Below, piece by piece: positions 8,388-18,000 of a stretch of 64,000 bases of DNA. Every line of letters begins with the position of its first letter. Positions within the stretch are counted from its first letter, which is position 1. The notes under the pieces were generated by a model, which was not told where the DNA came from, ran no database searches, and saw only the letters and a list, made by a program, of their open reading frames with translations. A program made the position numbers and the translations under genes. Origin of the DNA: Berberis thunbergii (Eukaryota > Streptophyta > Magnoliopsida > Ranunculales > Berberidaceae). The stretch spans positions 124,001-188,000 of the forward strand of contig QNQO01007585.1 of the NCBI GenBank assembly GCA_003290165.1, written 5' to 3'.

Positions 8388-11156
8388 TAGGGGTGGGCAC
8401 GGTCCGGATCGGTTCCAAATTTGGAGGAACCTAACTCGAACCGTTTAAAATTAATGGATCCAGTCCAGTTTGGATCCCCTCATTTTGAACATAGGAACCG
8501 AACCTAACTCGAACCGTTTGGAACGGTCAGTTTCCTACGGTTCCAAACAGTTCCATATCTAAGTTGATTATGTTTTACACTGATTTGATTTCCTTCTTAA
8601 ATTTCCTTTCTAAATCTTTCCAAATCAAGTGTTTCTGATAAGATATTACTTGTTCTTGTAATGTTCTGCAGAGTTTGAACAATTCAAGCTCAACCTGATA
8701 ATCAAATCACAGATAGAATGGAATCTAATACTGTAATTTCAGCAATCAAGCTTCAACAAGAGAATCGCAGAAAGAAAAGAATGGTGTTGATTAGAATGTA
8801 AAAGGTTACAATGGACTGAATGGATTGGAATGTAATAGGCAAATTCAAGATTGCCAATCTCCTCATATAGTAATATGCTCACTTGTACAAACTGTTTTAC
8901 AAAAGAAAAATTAATAGAACTTCTGTTACTGATCTACTATTTATAAGAGTTCCTAATAGCCTCTACAATTCTGAATATTGCAACAATACAACAACTTGGT
9001 ATAGCAACAATACAACACTTGGCTTGCTAACTCCCTGAACCTCCTAACCACCTAGACTCGGTATTCTTATTGCTAATTTCCCATTGCATAACCAACTTGC
9101 AAAATATAGCACTTGCATTTTTCAAAGCCACTAGAGCACTTGCATTCTTCAAAGCCACAACTGCAGCAGGCAGCAGGCTCCACACATCACAGATTCAGGT
9201 GTAAGCAACAAGGACAAGCTCCACACAGCTTTATGTACCTGCAAGCAACAACAAGCAACAACTGCAAATCCATTTGGTACCAGCCACTGGTAGACCATTT
9301 TATAATATTATACCCTACTTAAACCTTGATAGTAGTGATTTTCTAACCTCTGAAGCTCACTTCTTTCTTTTTATAATTTCCTTAAGATAGTTTATCCAAC
9401 TTATTTTACAATTTCTATTTAACCTATTACTTCACTCAATTAGAGTTGGATAAAAAGATAGAAATTGTCATCAAAGCATGAGTTCATCACATATTCACAT
9501 CCCAAAGTTCACCACTCAGGTTTCAATTATCTACTCTTCTTAGTCTTCCAAATAAACCATTTAGAAGACTGAATAAAATTTCAAAATGAATGAATGAATA
9601 GAGACTCATAATAAATATCCTAGAAACTCTTACAGAAATTAGTGAAGATAGGGATTGGGTTAGGATTTGTTTGAATCTTTCTTCAGATGCTTTCTTCATA
9701 AAAAAACAACATTGGTTTTCTTCAAAAGGAAAAACTCCTTTCTACCAATGGCACTCTTTCAATGGAGACCATCTACAAGTAACATCACTCCGACCAAATG
9801 AAATTATACCATCCTGATTATCTACTACAATTAATGCATTGTATAATTAAATATCATAAAAAACTCTTGCACAAATTTGTATAGTCAAGGCAGAGTTGGG
9901 GGTAAGGCTTTGCTCAAATACTAGAATCTTTCTACAGATTCTTTCTTCATCTGAAACAACATATTTTTTCTTCAAAAGGAAAAAAAAATTCTTTCTACCA
10001 ATGGAACTCTTTCAATTTCCCATTGCTCACTTTCAGAAATGTTGCTTACACACACAAGGTTTATGAAATGGTGTACTTTCTCCCCTCCTATTTCAGAATC
10101 AAATTTTTCTATAGCTTCTTATCTTGCATTTGCTTCAAACTGTTGATCATTTGATTATACCTTACTTAAACCCTGATACACCCATTTCTTCTAACCTACC
10201 CTTTCTCTTTTATTCCTTAAGGTCCTTCATCCAACCAATTCCTCTAATTGGTGTCAAATTATCCACTGACCAATATTATCAAACAACTACTCTTACCAAA
10301 CATAAAAGTCAGGTGAAAAGAGAAAAAAATGCCCATAAGATATTAACTCATTACAAAGCTCACAAATTTAAGATTCCAACCATCTACTGAGTCCAACTAA
10401 ACTACTAAAAAACAAATAAAAATCAAAACTTTACACATCAAACTTCATACCTGAAACGTGAGACTAAAAGGGTTCTTAAATCCACGCTTGGGCAACGCTC
10501 TACGAAGTGGAGTTTGTCCTCCTTCAAACCCGAACTTCATAGTTCCTCTAGCTTTCTGCCTCTAGTGACCTCTCCCAGCAGTCTTCCCTTTCCCAGACCC
10601 AATACCACGACCCTTTCGCGTCTTCTTCTTCCTCGCCCTTGGGTTGTCCCTCAAATCATTCAGAGCTAGCAGACTGTAAGACCTGAATCCGAATAACGCA
10701 TGTTTAGAGTTTTGGGGATTGAGTAGAGAGTGAAAAGGGGCTTCTGTTGGGATAAAGATTGGATTTTTACTAGTGGATTGAATCGATGATGGAGAATAAG
10801 AAGAGGATCGGAGGTAAGTGAGGAGTAGCGTAGAGAGTCGTCTTCTCAACATTGTTTTCTTCTTCTTTGGTTCATACAGAGAGGAGAGAGATCATTTTAT
10901 GGATCTGTGAACAACTCTCTCTTCCGCCATTTGAGAGGTTTGGAACTTAGAATTGTAAGATATATTGTGACTTGAAATGGGTCCAACCTGGACCGTTTCT
11001 TTTTAAATAATAGGAACCGGATCCGAACCGTTTATAATGGATCCAGACCGATCCGGACAGTATCTAAAAACACAAAATTAAAATTCGGACCGTTTAGAGA
11101 AATATGGTCCGGTTTGGTTTTAATCCACGGATCCTCGACCCGTTTGCCCACCCCTC
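8388..11156. mobile_element. Non-autonomous hAT element 2 carrying the MRPL15 5' end
   Basis: An exact 8-bp duplication, GCTCCCAC, flanks it at 8380-8387 and 11157-11164. Ends are TAGGGGTGGGCAC at the left and the complement of GAGGGGTGGGCAA at the right. Subterminal sequence is rich in CCGGATC and GAACCGTTT motifs. No transposase frame is visible. The interior holds the first exon and 5' flank of a mitochondrial ribosomal protein L15 gene (10451-10852 on the minus strand) and about 1.9 kb of AT-rich sequence of unknown origin (8560-10440), part of which may be the first intron of that gene. The element sits in gag of the LTR retrotransposon, so it is the youngest layer here. Confidence 0.85.
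10451..10852 (-). pseudogene. First exon of a mitochondrial ribosomal protein L15 gene
   Basis: The frame starts [20 protein letters not shown], an Arg/Ser-rich mitochondrial presequence. It continues [20 protein letters not shown] and [13 protein letters not shown], the signature N-terminus of uL15. At 10564-10562 a TAG replaces the Lys codon expected in GHKGQKARG. The frame then continues as [20 protein letters not shown] and [17 protein letters not shown] to an intact donor (CAG|GTATGA) at 10451/10450. So this is the complete first exon with one nonsense change, still attached to its 5' flank (10853-10980). The later exons are absent, so no functional L15 can come from it. Native uL15m works in the large subunit of the mitochondrial ribosome. 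Confidence 0.85.
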
Positions 11157-11164
11157 GCTCCCAC

Positions 11165-11575
11165 CACGTAGATGTTCTTCCTTTAAATTTGATGGCGACC
11201 AATTTCACTCTGACATGATCTAGAACTTCCTTTTACTCAAAAATACTATACTTCATTCAACCAATCAACGAATCCTTCGGCCTGTAACGTACCAGAAAAC
11301 TCGGGTAGGTCCACTTTGAAATCGAGATTTCCATGACTATCCTCCCGACTACGACGCTCCTAGAATCGAGCATGATTGTGATACGGGTTTTCGAAACTGG
11401 AATCAAAATCGTGATCTTCCATCTCACGAATACCAAACTTTTGCGCCGTTAGACGTTGGGTTGGCTCTGCAACTTGCCTCTGTAAATTCTCAATCATCAC
11501 ATCTTGAACGCTACGATCACGGTAAGGGGCTTCCTCATTCGGAACCTGCCCGAGACAACCACGACCACCATCCAT
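11165..11575 (-). pseudogene. gag N-terminal part (gypsy)
   Basis: The frame starts MDGGRGCLGQVPNEEAPYRD, passes through DSSFENPYHNHARF, and continues in another frame toward the hAT insertion point. The wording matches the start of the gag of plant gypsy elements with a Met-tRNA primer site. It lies just inside the 5' LTR and primer binding site, as expected. Confidence 0.7.
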
Positions 11576-11612
11576 AGAAACTGATGAAATTTTACCCCGA
11601 AAAGATGCCGAA

Positions 11613-11624
11613 GCTCTGATACTA
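11613..11624 (-). other. Primer binding site
   Basis: On the minus strand TAGTATCAGAGC follows the 5' LTR directly. It differs at one base from TGGTATCAGAGC, the complement of the 3' end of initiator Met tRNA used by many plant LTR elements. It fixes the element's orientation as minus. Confidence 0.75.
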
Positions 11625-12098
11625 ACCGACGCTGGGCAGAATAGCGATTATCCGGCATGCTAGTTCAATAGATAATCCACAAGGAAGAACACACGAGAAT
11701 TGCCCAAAACACAAATAAATACTCTAATGTTCAATTAAAATTATCAAAATCAAAGATCCACTGCAATATTAAGGAAGAGCTCTATTTATAGTGCTCAAAT
11801 AACTCGAATAATAAGCAGCCTATTCCTAAAAGAAAATTATAAACAAATTCTAAAATAACAACCAGTCTATTCTTAAAAGAAAAAGTAGAATCAAATACTA
11901 AAATAACAAGCAATTTATTCCTAAAAGAAAAAGTAAAGCCTAATCCTAAAAGGAAACTAGAAAGAATCCTAATTAAATTGAAAGATTACGAATAAGTTAT
12001 TTAGTAAATAACTTTGAGAGAAAAATTAGGAATCCTAGAAACCCAAATTAGGAACCCTGGAAACTCAAATTAGGAACCCCAAAAACCCTCCTGCATCA
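11625..12098 (-). repeat. 5' LTR of the OGDH-carrying retrotransposon
   Basis: This is the partner of the LTR at 6489-6960. Its inner edge has drifted (ACCGACGCTGGGCAG against TGATGTCGGGCAG). Its outer edge is intact (CTGCATCA), followed by the CTCAA duplication. Confidence 0.85.
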
Positions 12099-12103
12099 CT
12101 CAA

Positions 12104-12600
12104 GAAATGATGAAAGGCTTTACTCGAAGGTAAGACACTTGCATGCTGCGAAGCATCCAATCACCTAAACAACAAACTAAATCAACTGCCCAATGCCCAC
12201 CATAGCAACAGAAACACATCAAACATTCTTGCTACCTCTTGCCTTAGCACTTCACATACCAGTCAATTCCAAGGTTGTCTCTGATGCACGAAATCAAGAC
12301 CCAACAGCAAAGCCTTTTGCAAGCACCGACATGCACCGTCCAAGACACCATCCAATTGCACCGTCAGCACCGTCCAATTGAAGGGTTGTCCAGCACTCAG
12401 CATCGTCCACATCCCGAGCCACTCCATCTCGATAGCACCTGACGCACCAGCCCCTCGCCTGCACCCGCCAACACATCTTCCCAAACTCTCATCCCATTGC
12501 ACTGCACGAAATGATCACTTCAGCCCCAACATCCTTTTGCAAAAAATCGCAAGAACAAGTAACTAACAAGAAAGTCATTTAGGAAGGCGAGTATACGGCA
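12104..12600 (-). mobile_element. LINE-A 3' UTR, proximal part
   Basis: This continues the LINE-A 3' UTR interrupted by the LTR retrotransposon. Simple GCACCGTCCAATTG and TTGCAAG-type repeats are scattered through it. Open frames on both strands at 12193-12566 have no recognisable motif and look fortuitous. Confidence 0.5.
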
Positions 12601-13663
12601 TATGAATTTTGTTTAACTGAACCAGGCCAGCATTCTTGTAAGGAAGATCTGATGTCCTGAATTCACGACTGACTCCCTCTTTCTGAGCTCTATCCACCAA
12701 TGCATCCACCACCGCATTAGTTTCCCCGAAAATATCAACACAACTAACTTTTATATGAGATACCAGTCACTTAATTTCCCACCAATCATTTTCCATGTAC
12801 CAAGGAATTTTAAAGTCCTCATAAAACCAGCCACACACAATTTTTTAATCCGATTGAAGGAGTACCTTTTACATTCCCATCCAATTGCACAAAAGAAGAC
12901 CCTCAAAGACTGCACGAACCTCCGCATAATTATTTGATCCTTCTCCAAGAAAGACTTGCTTTGCCCCTAGACAATTTTCCAAATTGTTTCTGATAATGAT
13001 GTCAGCTGTCGCCTTTTTATTCCTTGAAGAACCATCTACATCAAGAGCCACAGTACCCTCAAGAGGGAAATTCCAGTAAACTATTATATTGCCCTTCTTA
13101 ACTATCTTTGGGATAGAAAGACCAAGGGACAAGATTGGATTCTTATTCTCACTACCCCGCTTCGGAGAAAAAAAGGAATTAGCCAGGCGAAGACTCTTCC
13201 TAACAAACAATATAACTGTCATCATACTTGGCTTACCATTATCAAATATAGCCCTACACCGTTGTTTCCAGATTTCCCAAACGATGAACATCGGTGTTAA
13301 GAAGTAGAGTAATATCACTTGTGAGTTCTTATTAGCTCTCCTAAACCATACTGACAAAACGGTAGCGATTTCCACCGGCTTTCTAACATGGACTTCAAAA
13401 ATAGCTTCAAAATGTCTCCAAACCCTTTTAGCATGTCTACCCTCAAGAAAAAGGTGATTTAATGTTTCCACACTCGGTGAGTCACAACAAGAACATCTCG
13501 AGGCTAAACTGATTCCACGCCTATGAAGCTCCCCATCAACTGGGACGCCTTTTAAAAGAAACTTCCAAACAAAAACTGAGATTTTAGACGGCAAATTCGA
13601 CAACCAAATCTTGTCAGACAATGTGGCTTTGCCCTTCTTGTCACAAAGTAACTCATAAGCCAA
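12601..13663 (-). pseudogene. LINE-A ORF2: zf-RVT and RNase H domains
   Basis: The long frame (13663-12869, 264 residues) begins in the zinc-binding segment: KIWLSNLPSKISVFVWKFLL, then CSCCDSPSVETLNHLFLEGR. It passes through VWEIWKQRCRAIFDN into RNase H (VALDVDGSSRNKKATA, then NNYAEVRAVFEGL). The Asp of DVDGS and the Glu of AEVRA fit RNase H catalytic positions. The frame then shifts, and the end of the domain is seen at about 12730-12700. The RNase H would have degraded RNA in RNA-DNA hybrids during retrotransposition. Confidence 0.85.
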
Positions 13664-15121
13664 ATGAGAGCTAAATATGCCATCCGGGTCCGGGATCCAA
13701 ATGCAAAAATCCTTTCCCTGCTCTTTCTCTTAATTTTGTCCTCAAATAGTTATTTCGCCAGGCCTTCAAACTCAGGATTAACCAATTGGAAATCCCCACT
13801 TCGAACCTCCGAAATCATAGGCCAATTCCCTTGTATCTCCAACTCCCTTGAACGCAAGAAAACTGTCGTTAAGTTCCAGTTAGACACAAAAAAAACTCGA
13901 GTTTCCATTTCCAATTAGCCAGACACTATTTCTAACAAAGACTGCTTTAAACTTCATTATCTCTTTCATAAACGGCGAGGAACTATTTCTCTCAACCTCA
14001 TAGATCAATGGGACCTTATCCTTCCAGTATTTACACCTCATGAAGTTTGCCCACAGCGAGTTATCATTTATCAAATTCTATAGGGCTTTTAGACGAAAGG
14101 CTCTAGAGACAAAAAGGTTCCTAATTCCCAGACCTCTTTTTGCCATAGGGAAGCAAATATTATCCCAAGAAATCCATTTCTTTTTCATCCTGCCTTCACA
14201 ATCTCCCCAAAAGAAGTCCGCTAATATTTTATGAATCCGGGAAATAACTTGTAGAGGGGATACACATGGTGCTTAATGTATAAACTGGAATAGAGTTCAA
14301 AACATGCCTAATCAAAACCAATCTGCCCCCAGGCGATAGAAGTTTTGTTTTCCATCCACTAATTCGCTTTTGAATTTTATTAACCCACGCATCAAAGTAG
14401 ATTACCTTGCATCTTCCCTGAAAAATAGGAACTCCCAAACACTTCATCGGAGAACCTGCAAACTGGAAACATGTATAAGTCTTAATGTCCACTACTCGTT
14501 CCACTACGGCTTTTTCCTCAACCATAAAGGAGCTTTTATCTACATTAATTTTTTGTCCTGAGAACCAAGTGTATCTTTCTCCAAAAATGTCATGCAGCCT
14601 TCAACTGAAGACTTTCTCCCATTGAGAAAAACTAGAGTATCATCTGCATACAGAATATGTGTAATAGACGGACAATGTCTAGGCGTGTAATAATAACAGA
14701 TATCTCCTCTAGCAAAGGCGGCCAACAATCCTCAGTTAAGAACCTCCGAGGCTATAACAAATAACATTGGGGATAACGGGTCCCCTTGCCTCGGCCCTCT
14801 AGAAGATTTAAAATACCCATTGGAGACTCTTTGCAACAACACCGAAAAACCACAATTAGTTATACAATTAGAGACAAGGTGACAAACTCTAGTAAAAAAC
14901 CGATATCTTTTGAGAACTGAAAAAAGGAAGAGCCATTCCAATCTGTCATACGACTTATCCATATCAATTTTAAGAACAACATTGCCTCCTGTGACCTTTT
15001 TATTAATATCCCACACCATTTCCTGAGCTAGTCCAATAGTTTTTACAATAGACCTGCCCCTGACAAAGGCCCCCTGTTCTTGGGCTATCATTCTTGGTAA
15101 AACTAAATAAAGTCTATTGCT
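13664..15121 (-). pseudogene. LINE-A ORF2: reverse transcriptase, main part
   Basis: Three broken frames cover the RT palm. 15091-14732 reads EQGAFVRGRSI, then VVLKIDMDKSYDRLEW (catalytic Asp) and SRGPRQGDPLSPMLFVIASE. 14728-14540 holds HILYADDTLVF, the YADD catalytic box. 14525-14229 is the thumb region (KCLGVPIFQG, then LSPGGRLVLIRHVLNSIPVY). Frameshifts and stops lie between them. The N-terminal part of the domain is at 17164-16849, displaced by a later LINE insertion. Confidence 0.85.
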
Positions 15122-16848
15122 ATGTGATCATTAAAGTGTATTACTGGATTAAATGTGTTGCAAAATTTTTTAATTCTAAACCAAAGGAAACCAATGGGGC
15201 GTTGCTCAATAGATTGATTATACAAAAAAAAGTAGAAATGATTCCTCCCCGGGCGGTGTATTGGAATTTCCCCCCTATAGGATGGTATGTGCTAAATGTA
15301 GATGGATCTTGTAGGGAGAAGAATATTACTGGAGGATTTGTTATTAGAAATGAAGAGGGTAACTTTGTGGCGGCTATACAATGTTTTTTTGGGAAAGAAC
15401 AAATAATTTAGCAGAAACAGATTCCATGGTGGTTAAACAATGGCTTTCCCAAAAAACTAAGATACCTTGGTTCCTTAGCAATTGGTGGAGGGAGATAAGA
15501 GAAATGATTAAAGATACGGGGTGGCATTGCATCCATGTGTTCAGAGAGACTAATTCAGTGGCGGACGCTTTGGCTAGACTGGCACAAGTGGAGCATACGT
15601 CTCGAACTTATTCTTGGGGTTCGCTTCCTATAAGAATAAAGTCCCTAATTATTCTTGATAAGAATAAGACGGCGTACCTCAGGATTCCGGATGCTAAATG
15701 AGTATGTGTATGATATACATTTATTTGGTGCCATCAATAAGATTGGGTATCGAGGAACAAATAGGCGGTTGTGTGTGTCGTTCAGGTGTTGAATTTTATG
15801 GAATAATATTATGGCAGCAATCAGAGAGTCGCAGTCACAAATCCCGTGGGTGTATTGAAGTTGCTGCGAAGAAATGGCGCAGGACTGGCATAGATATGTA
15901 CTAGAAAAATAGAGTACATACTCTGTTTTATAGAGCAACTAGAATGAGGCATAGGCATGGAAAGGCGGATGAAGTTTTAATGTTGTTTGGCATGGTCCAA
16001 GCACTGATTTGGAGCGCTGAGATTGCGGAGCAGCAAAATGAAGACCACGTGACTGAATGCGCAGAGGAGATGGATAGAGGTTTATCCGGGAAACAGGCTA
16101 GACAAAGACTGTTTTTGTCTCTGTTTTCAGTTCATATGGGTGGAGACAGTTTTTTTGGTGGATCGCAATGTATGATGATTTATGGGCGGTTCAAGTGCTA
16201 CAATGGCTAGGAATGGGGATGGAAAATGAGCTAGATCTTGAATATAGACTTGGAGTTTGTTAGATGTGGTTACCACTTGCAACTTGAGCTATCAAGATTA
16301 TTCTTGCAAGTTGCAAGTTTTCATATTGGAAGCTACAATCTGCAATTGTTAATTGTATGTGTTGATGTTGCATGTGATGCTAGTCAGTTATGCTTGGGCG
16401 GAGTTTGGTGCTCACATGAGTTTTGTGGCAAAATGCAAGTTTATACAAAGCTGCAGGCTGATATGTGTTGCAATTGAAGGTGCTATTGCATTTGTCGCAT
16501 GCAGGAGGTGAATCAGCTGTTGTGAATGTTGTCGCTTGCGGCTCTGAAGGTGATGGATGTGCAAGGTGAGGATGTTGTGAGGGATTCTGATGGCTTCTAA
16601 GAACCTACTAATGGTAGTTTTGTCGTAAGGTTTAGTAGCTAGGTTTGGTGTTTGTTAGAAGCATGTTGATAAGACTATGGTTTACTCTGGAGACTTTCCC
16701 TTGGACATGTAATTTGGCCTTGTTTTTGCTTGGTTATAAAACGGGTAAAGTCATGATGTACCCCCGCAGAGTTTGTAATTCAATTTTTTTGATAAATAAT
16801 AAAGGTCTGGCATCCCACAGTTGCCCTTGGAGGTTTAATTAAAAAAAA
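15122..16848 (+). mobile_element. 5'-truncated LINE (LINE-D) inserted in the LINE-A RT
   Basis: This plus-strand copy starts just before RNase H and ends with the family 3' UTR (GTAAAGTC..GTCTGGCATCCC..GGAGGTTTAATT) and an A tail at 16841-16848. The LINE-A frame reads ..YKIFSKLL on one side and NRLYLVLPRM on the other, so at most one or two codons lie at the junction. I see no target duplication, unlike the neighbouring insertions. The long 3' UTR (15710-16840) has no coding signal. Confidence 0.75.
15241..15700 (+). pseudogene. LINE-D RNase H domain
   Basis: Frame one reads VYWNFPPIGWYVLNVDGSCR and FVIRNEEGNFVAAIQ. A shift near 15381 leads to NNLAETDSMVVKQWL and ends HVFRETNSVADALARLAQ. The Asp of VDGS, the Glu of LAETD and the Asp of VADAL match RNase H motifs of plant LINEs. 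At least one frameshift breaks it. Confidence 0.8.
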
Positions 16849-17164
16849 GTAGTTTACTGAATATTTTATAAATAACATTGCAAAGACTAATTGGATGAAA
16901 ATCAGATAAAGAACCTAGCAAGTCCACCTTAGGAATCGATGCAATAAAGTTTGTCGAGAAAGTCGTTGGTAGAGCCTAGCCTTCAAAGAATTGAATTGCT
17001 GCTTTCCAGATATCAATACCTACAATCTCCCAGCAAGACTGAAAGAATCTAGCAGTAAACCCATCTGGTCCATGCACGTTGTTTCTTGGAATATCAAAAG
17101 TCGCATGTTTCACTTATTCCAAGGATGGCCTTTTAGGTATTTGATCACAGTCCAAGCCTGAAAT
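16849..17164 (-). pseudogene. LINE-A ORF2: reverse transcriptase, N-terminal part
   Basis: On the minus strand this encodes HGPDGFTARFFQSCWEIVGI, then IPKVD and HPISLCNVIYKIFSK, the first RT motifs of plant L1 elements. It joins 15121-13664 once LINE-D is removed, and the linker 18000-17850 once LINE-B is removed. Confidence 0.8.
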
Positions 17165-17175
17165 AACCGAAGGGA

Positions 17176-17849
17176 CGACACATTGCTCCTAGCACAAAAC
17201 TAGGGGACGCTATGCAGGGATAAAAAGCGCAGGGACTTCTTGATGATGATATTCAGACTTTGGTCAGGGCCAAGAGCAATTTAGAAAAAAAAAACTATCA
17301 AAAATTCTCCGAATTATAAAAAAACTAGGAGACACATTAGACAAGGCTATATCCTTGTTCCAAGAAACTAGGCGGCTTCGACAGAAGAAATTGAATATCA
17401 ATACATTCGAGAGTGCTAGTGATGATAGTGATTAAGTCGACTCAAAATCTGAGGTTGATCCACAGGTAGTGAACAGTGATTTGGATTTTGGGGCAACGTC
17501 AGAAGGAGAGAAGAATAAGAGGAGAAATACAAAAGTAAGGATGGCAGTCCCCCCGGGCATGCGTTGTTAGACAAGGCCGTGTGACTCTATTGCCCAAACT
17601 AACAATGATTGATAATATTATGTTTTGGAACGCTCAAGGAGTTGGGAATAGAGCTACGAGAAATAGACTTAAAAGGGACCTAGATTTTTTGTTTATCTTT
17701 GATGTATGTCCAATAGTTTTCCTTTTACTCGGGTAAAGTCGTCATGTACCCCCGAGAGGTGTATAAGTTTTTTTTCAAGTAATAAAAGGTCTGGCATCCC
17801 ATAGTTACCCCTCCCCACTGGAGGTTTAATTATAAAATAATAAAAAAAC
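17176..17849 (+). mobile_element. Internally deleted LINE (LINE-B)
   Basis: An 11-bp duplication AACCGAAGGGA flanks it (17165-17175 and 17850-17860). The copy is only 674 bp. It holds the end of ORF1 (KAISLFQETRRLRQKKLN, later VRMAVPPGMR) and the first codons of ORF2 (FWNAQGVGNRATRNRL). It then jumps directly to the 3' UTR at about 17697. The same ORF1 end and ORF2 start are found in LINE-A at 22000-21690, so the deletion removes nearly all of ORF2. Confidence 0.85.
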
Positions 17850-18000
17850 AACCGAAGGGATACATTCCAACAAATCACTATCATATACTTGTATGGTCTG
17901 AGAAGGGAGTAGATGCTGAAAAAAACTTTAGCTTCTCGTATAAGTTCCCCCGAATCAGTTATCTCCCTGCCACACTGCAAGGTGATTAAAGAGATGACCT
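17850..18000 (-). pseudogene. LINE-A ORF2: linker between endonuclease and RT
   Basis: The minus strand reads LQCGREITDSGELIREAKVF, a typical stretch just before RT. It continues from the block 20940-20600 when LINE-C is removed. Confidence 0.65.

Larger units (their letters stand above)
6489..12098 (-). mobile_element. LTR retrotransposon (gypsy type, pol mostly lost) with captured OGDH sequence
   Basis: Two LTRs with TGATG..CATCA-type ends (6489-6960 and about 11625-12098) are flanked by the exact 5-bp duplication CTCAA at 6484-6488 and 12099-12103. A primer binding site like the initiator-Met tRNA complement (TAGTATCAGAGC) lies at 11624-11613 and a G-rich polypurine tract next to the other LTR, so the element reads on the minus strand. 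Internal order is gag (11575-11165, then 8379-7868), protease start, a 2-oxoglutarate dehydrogenase fragment, a scrap of RT N-terminus ([14 protein letters not shown]), then the end of pol. RT core, RNase H and integrase are absent, so mobilisation would need a helper. The hAT element at 8388-11156 splits gag. Without it the element is about 2.8 kb. Confidence 0.85.

Noticed and set aside
12193..12566. Cluster of 60-79 codon frames on both strands
   Set aside because: They fall in the LINE-A 3' UTR, with repeated CACCGTCCAATTG words and no domain.
6128..16848. Twin-priming inversion to explain head-to-head LINE pieces at about 15121
   Set aside because: Both pieces contain RNase H and both have their own 3' ends, so they are separate copies and not one inverted insertion.
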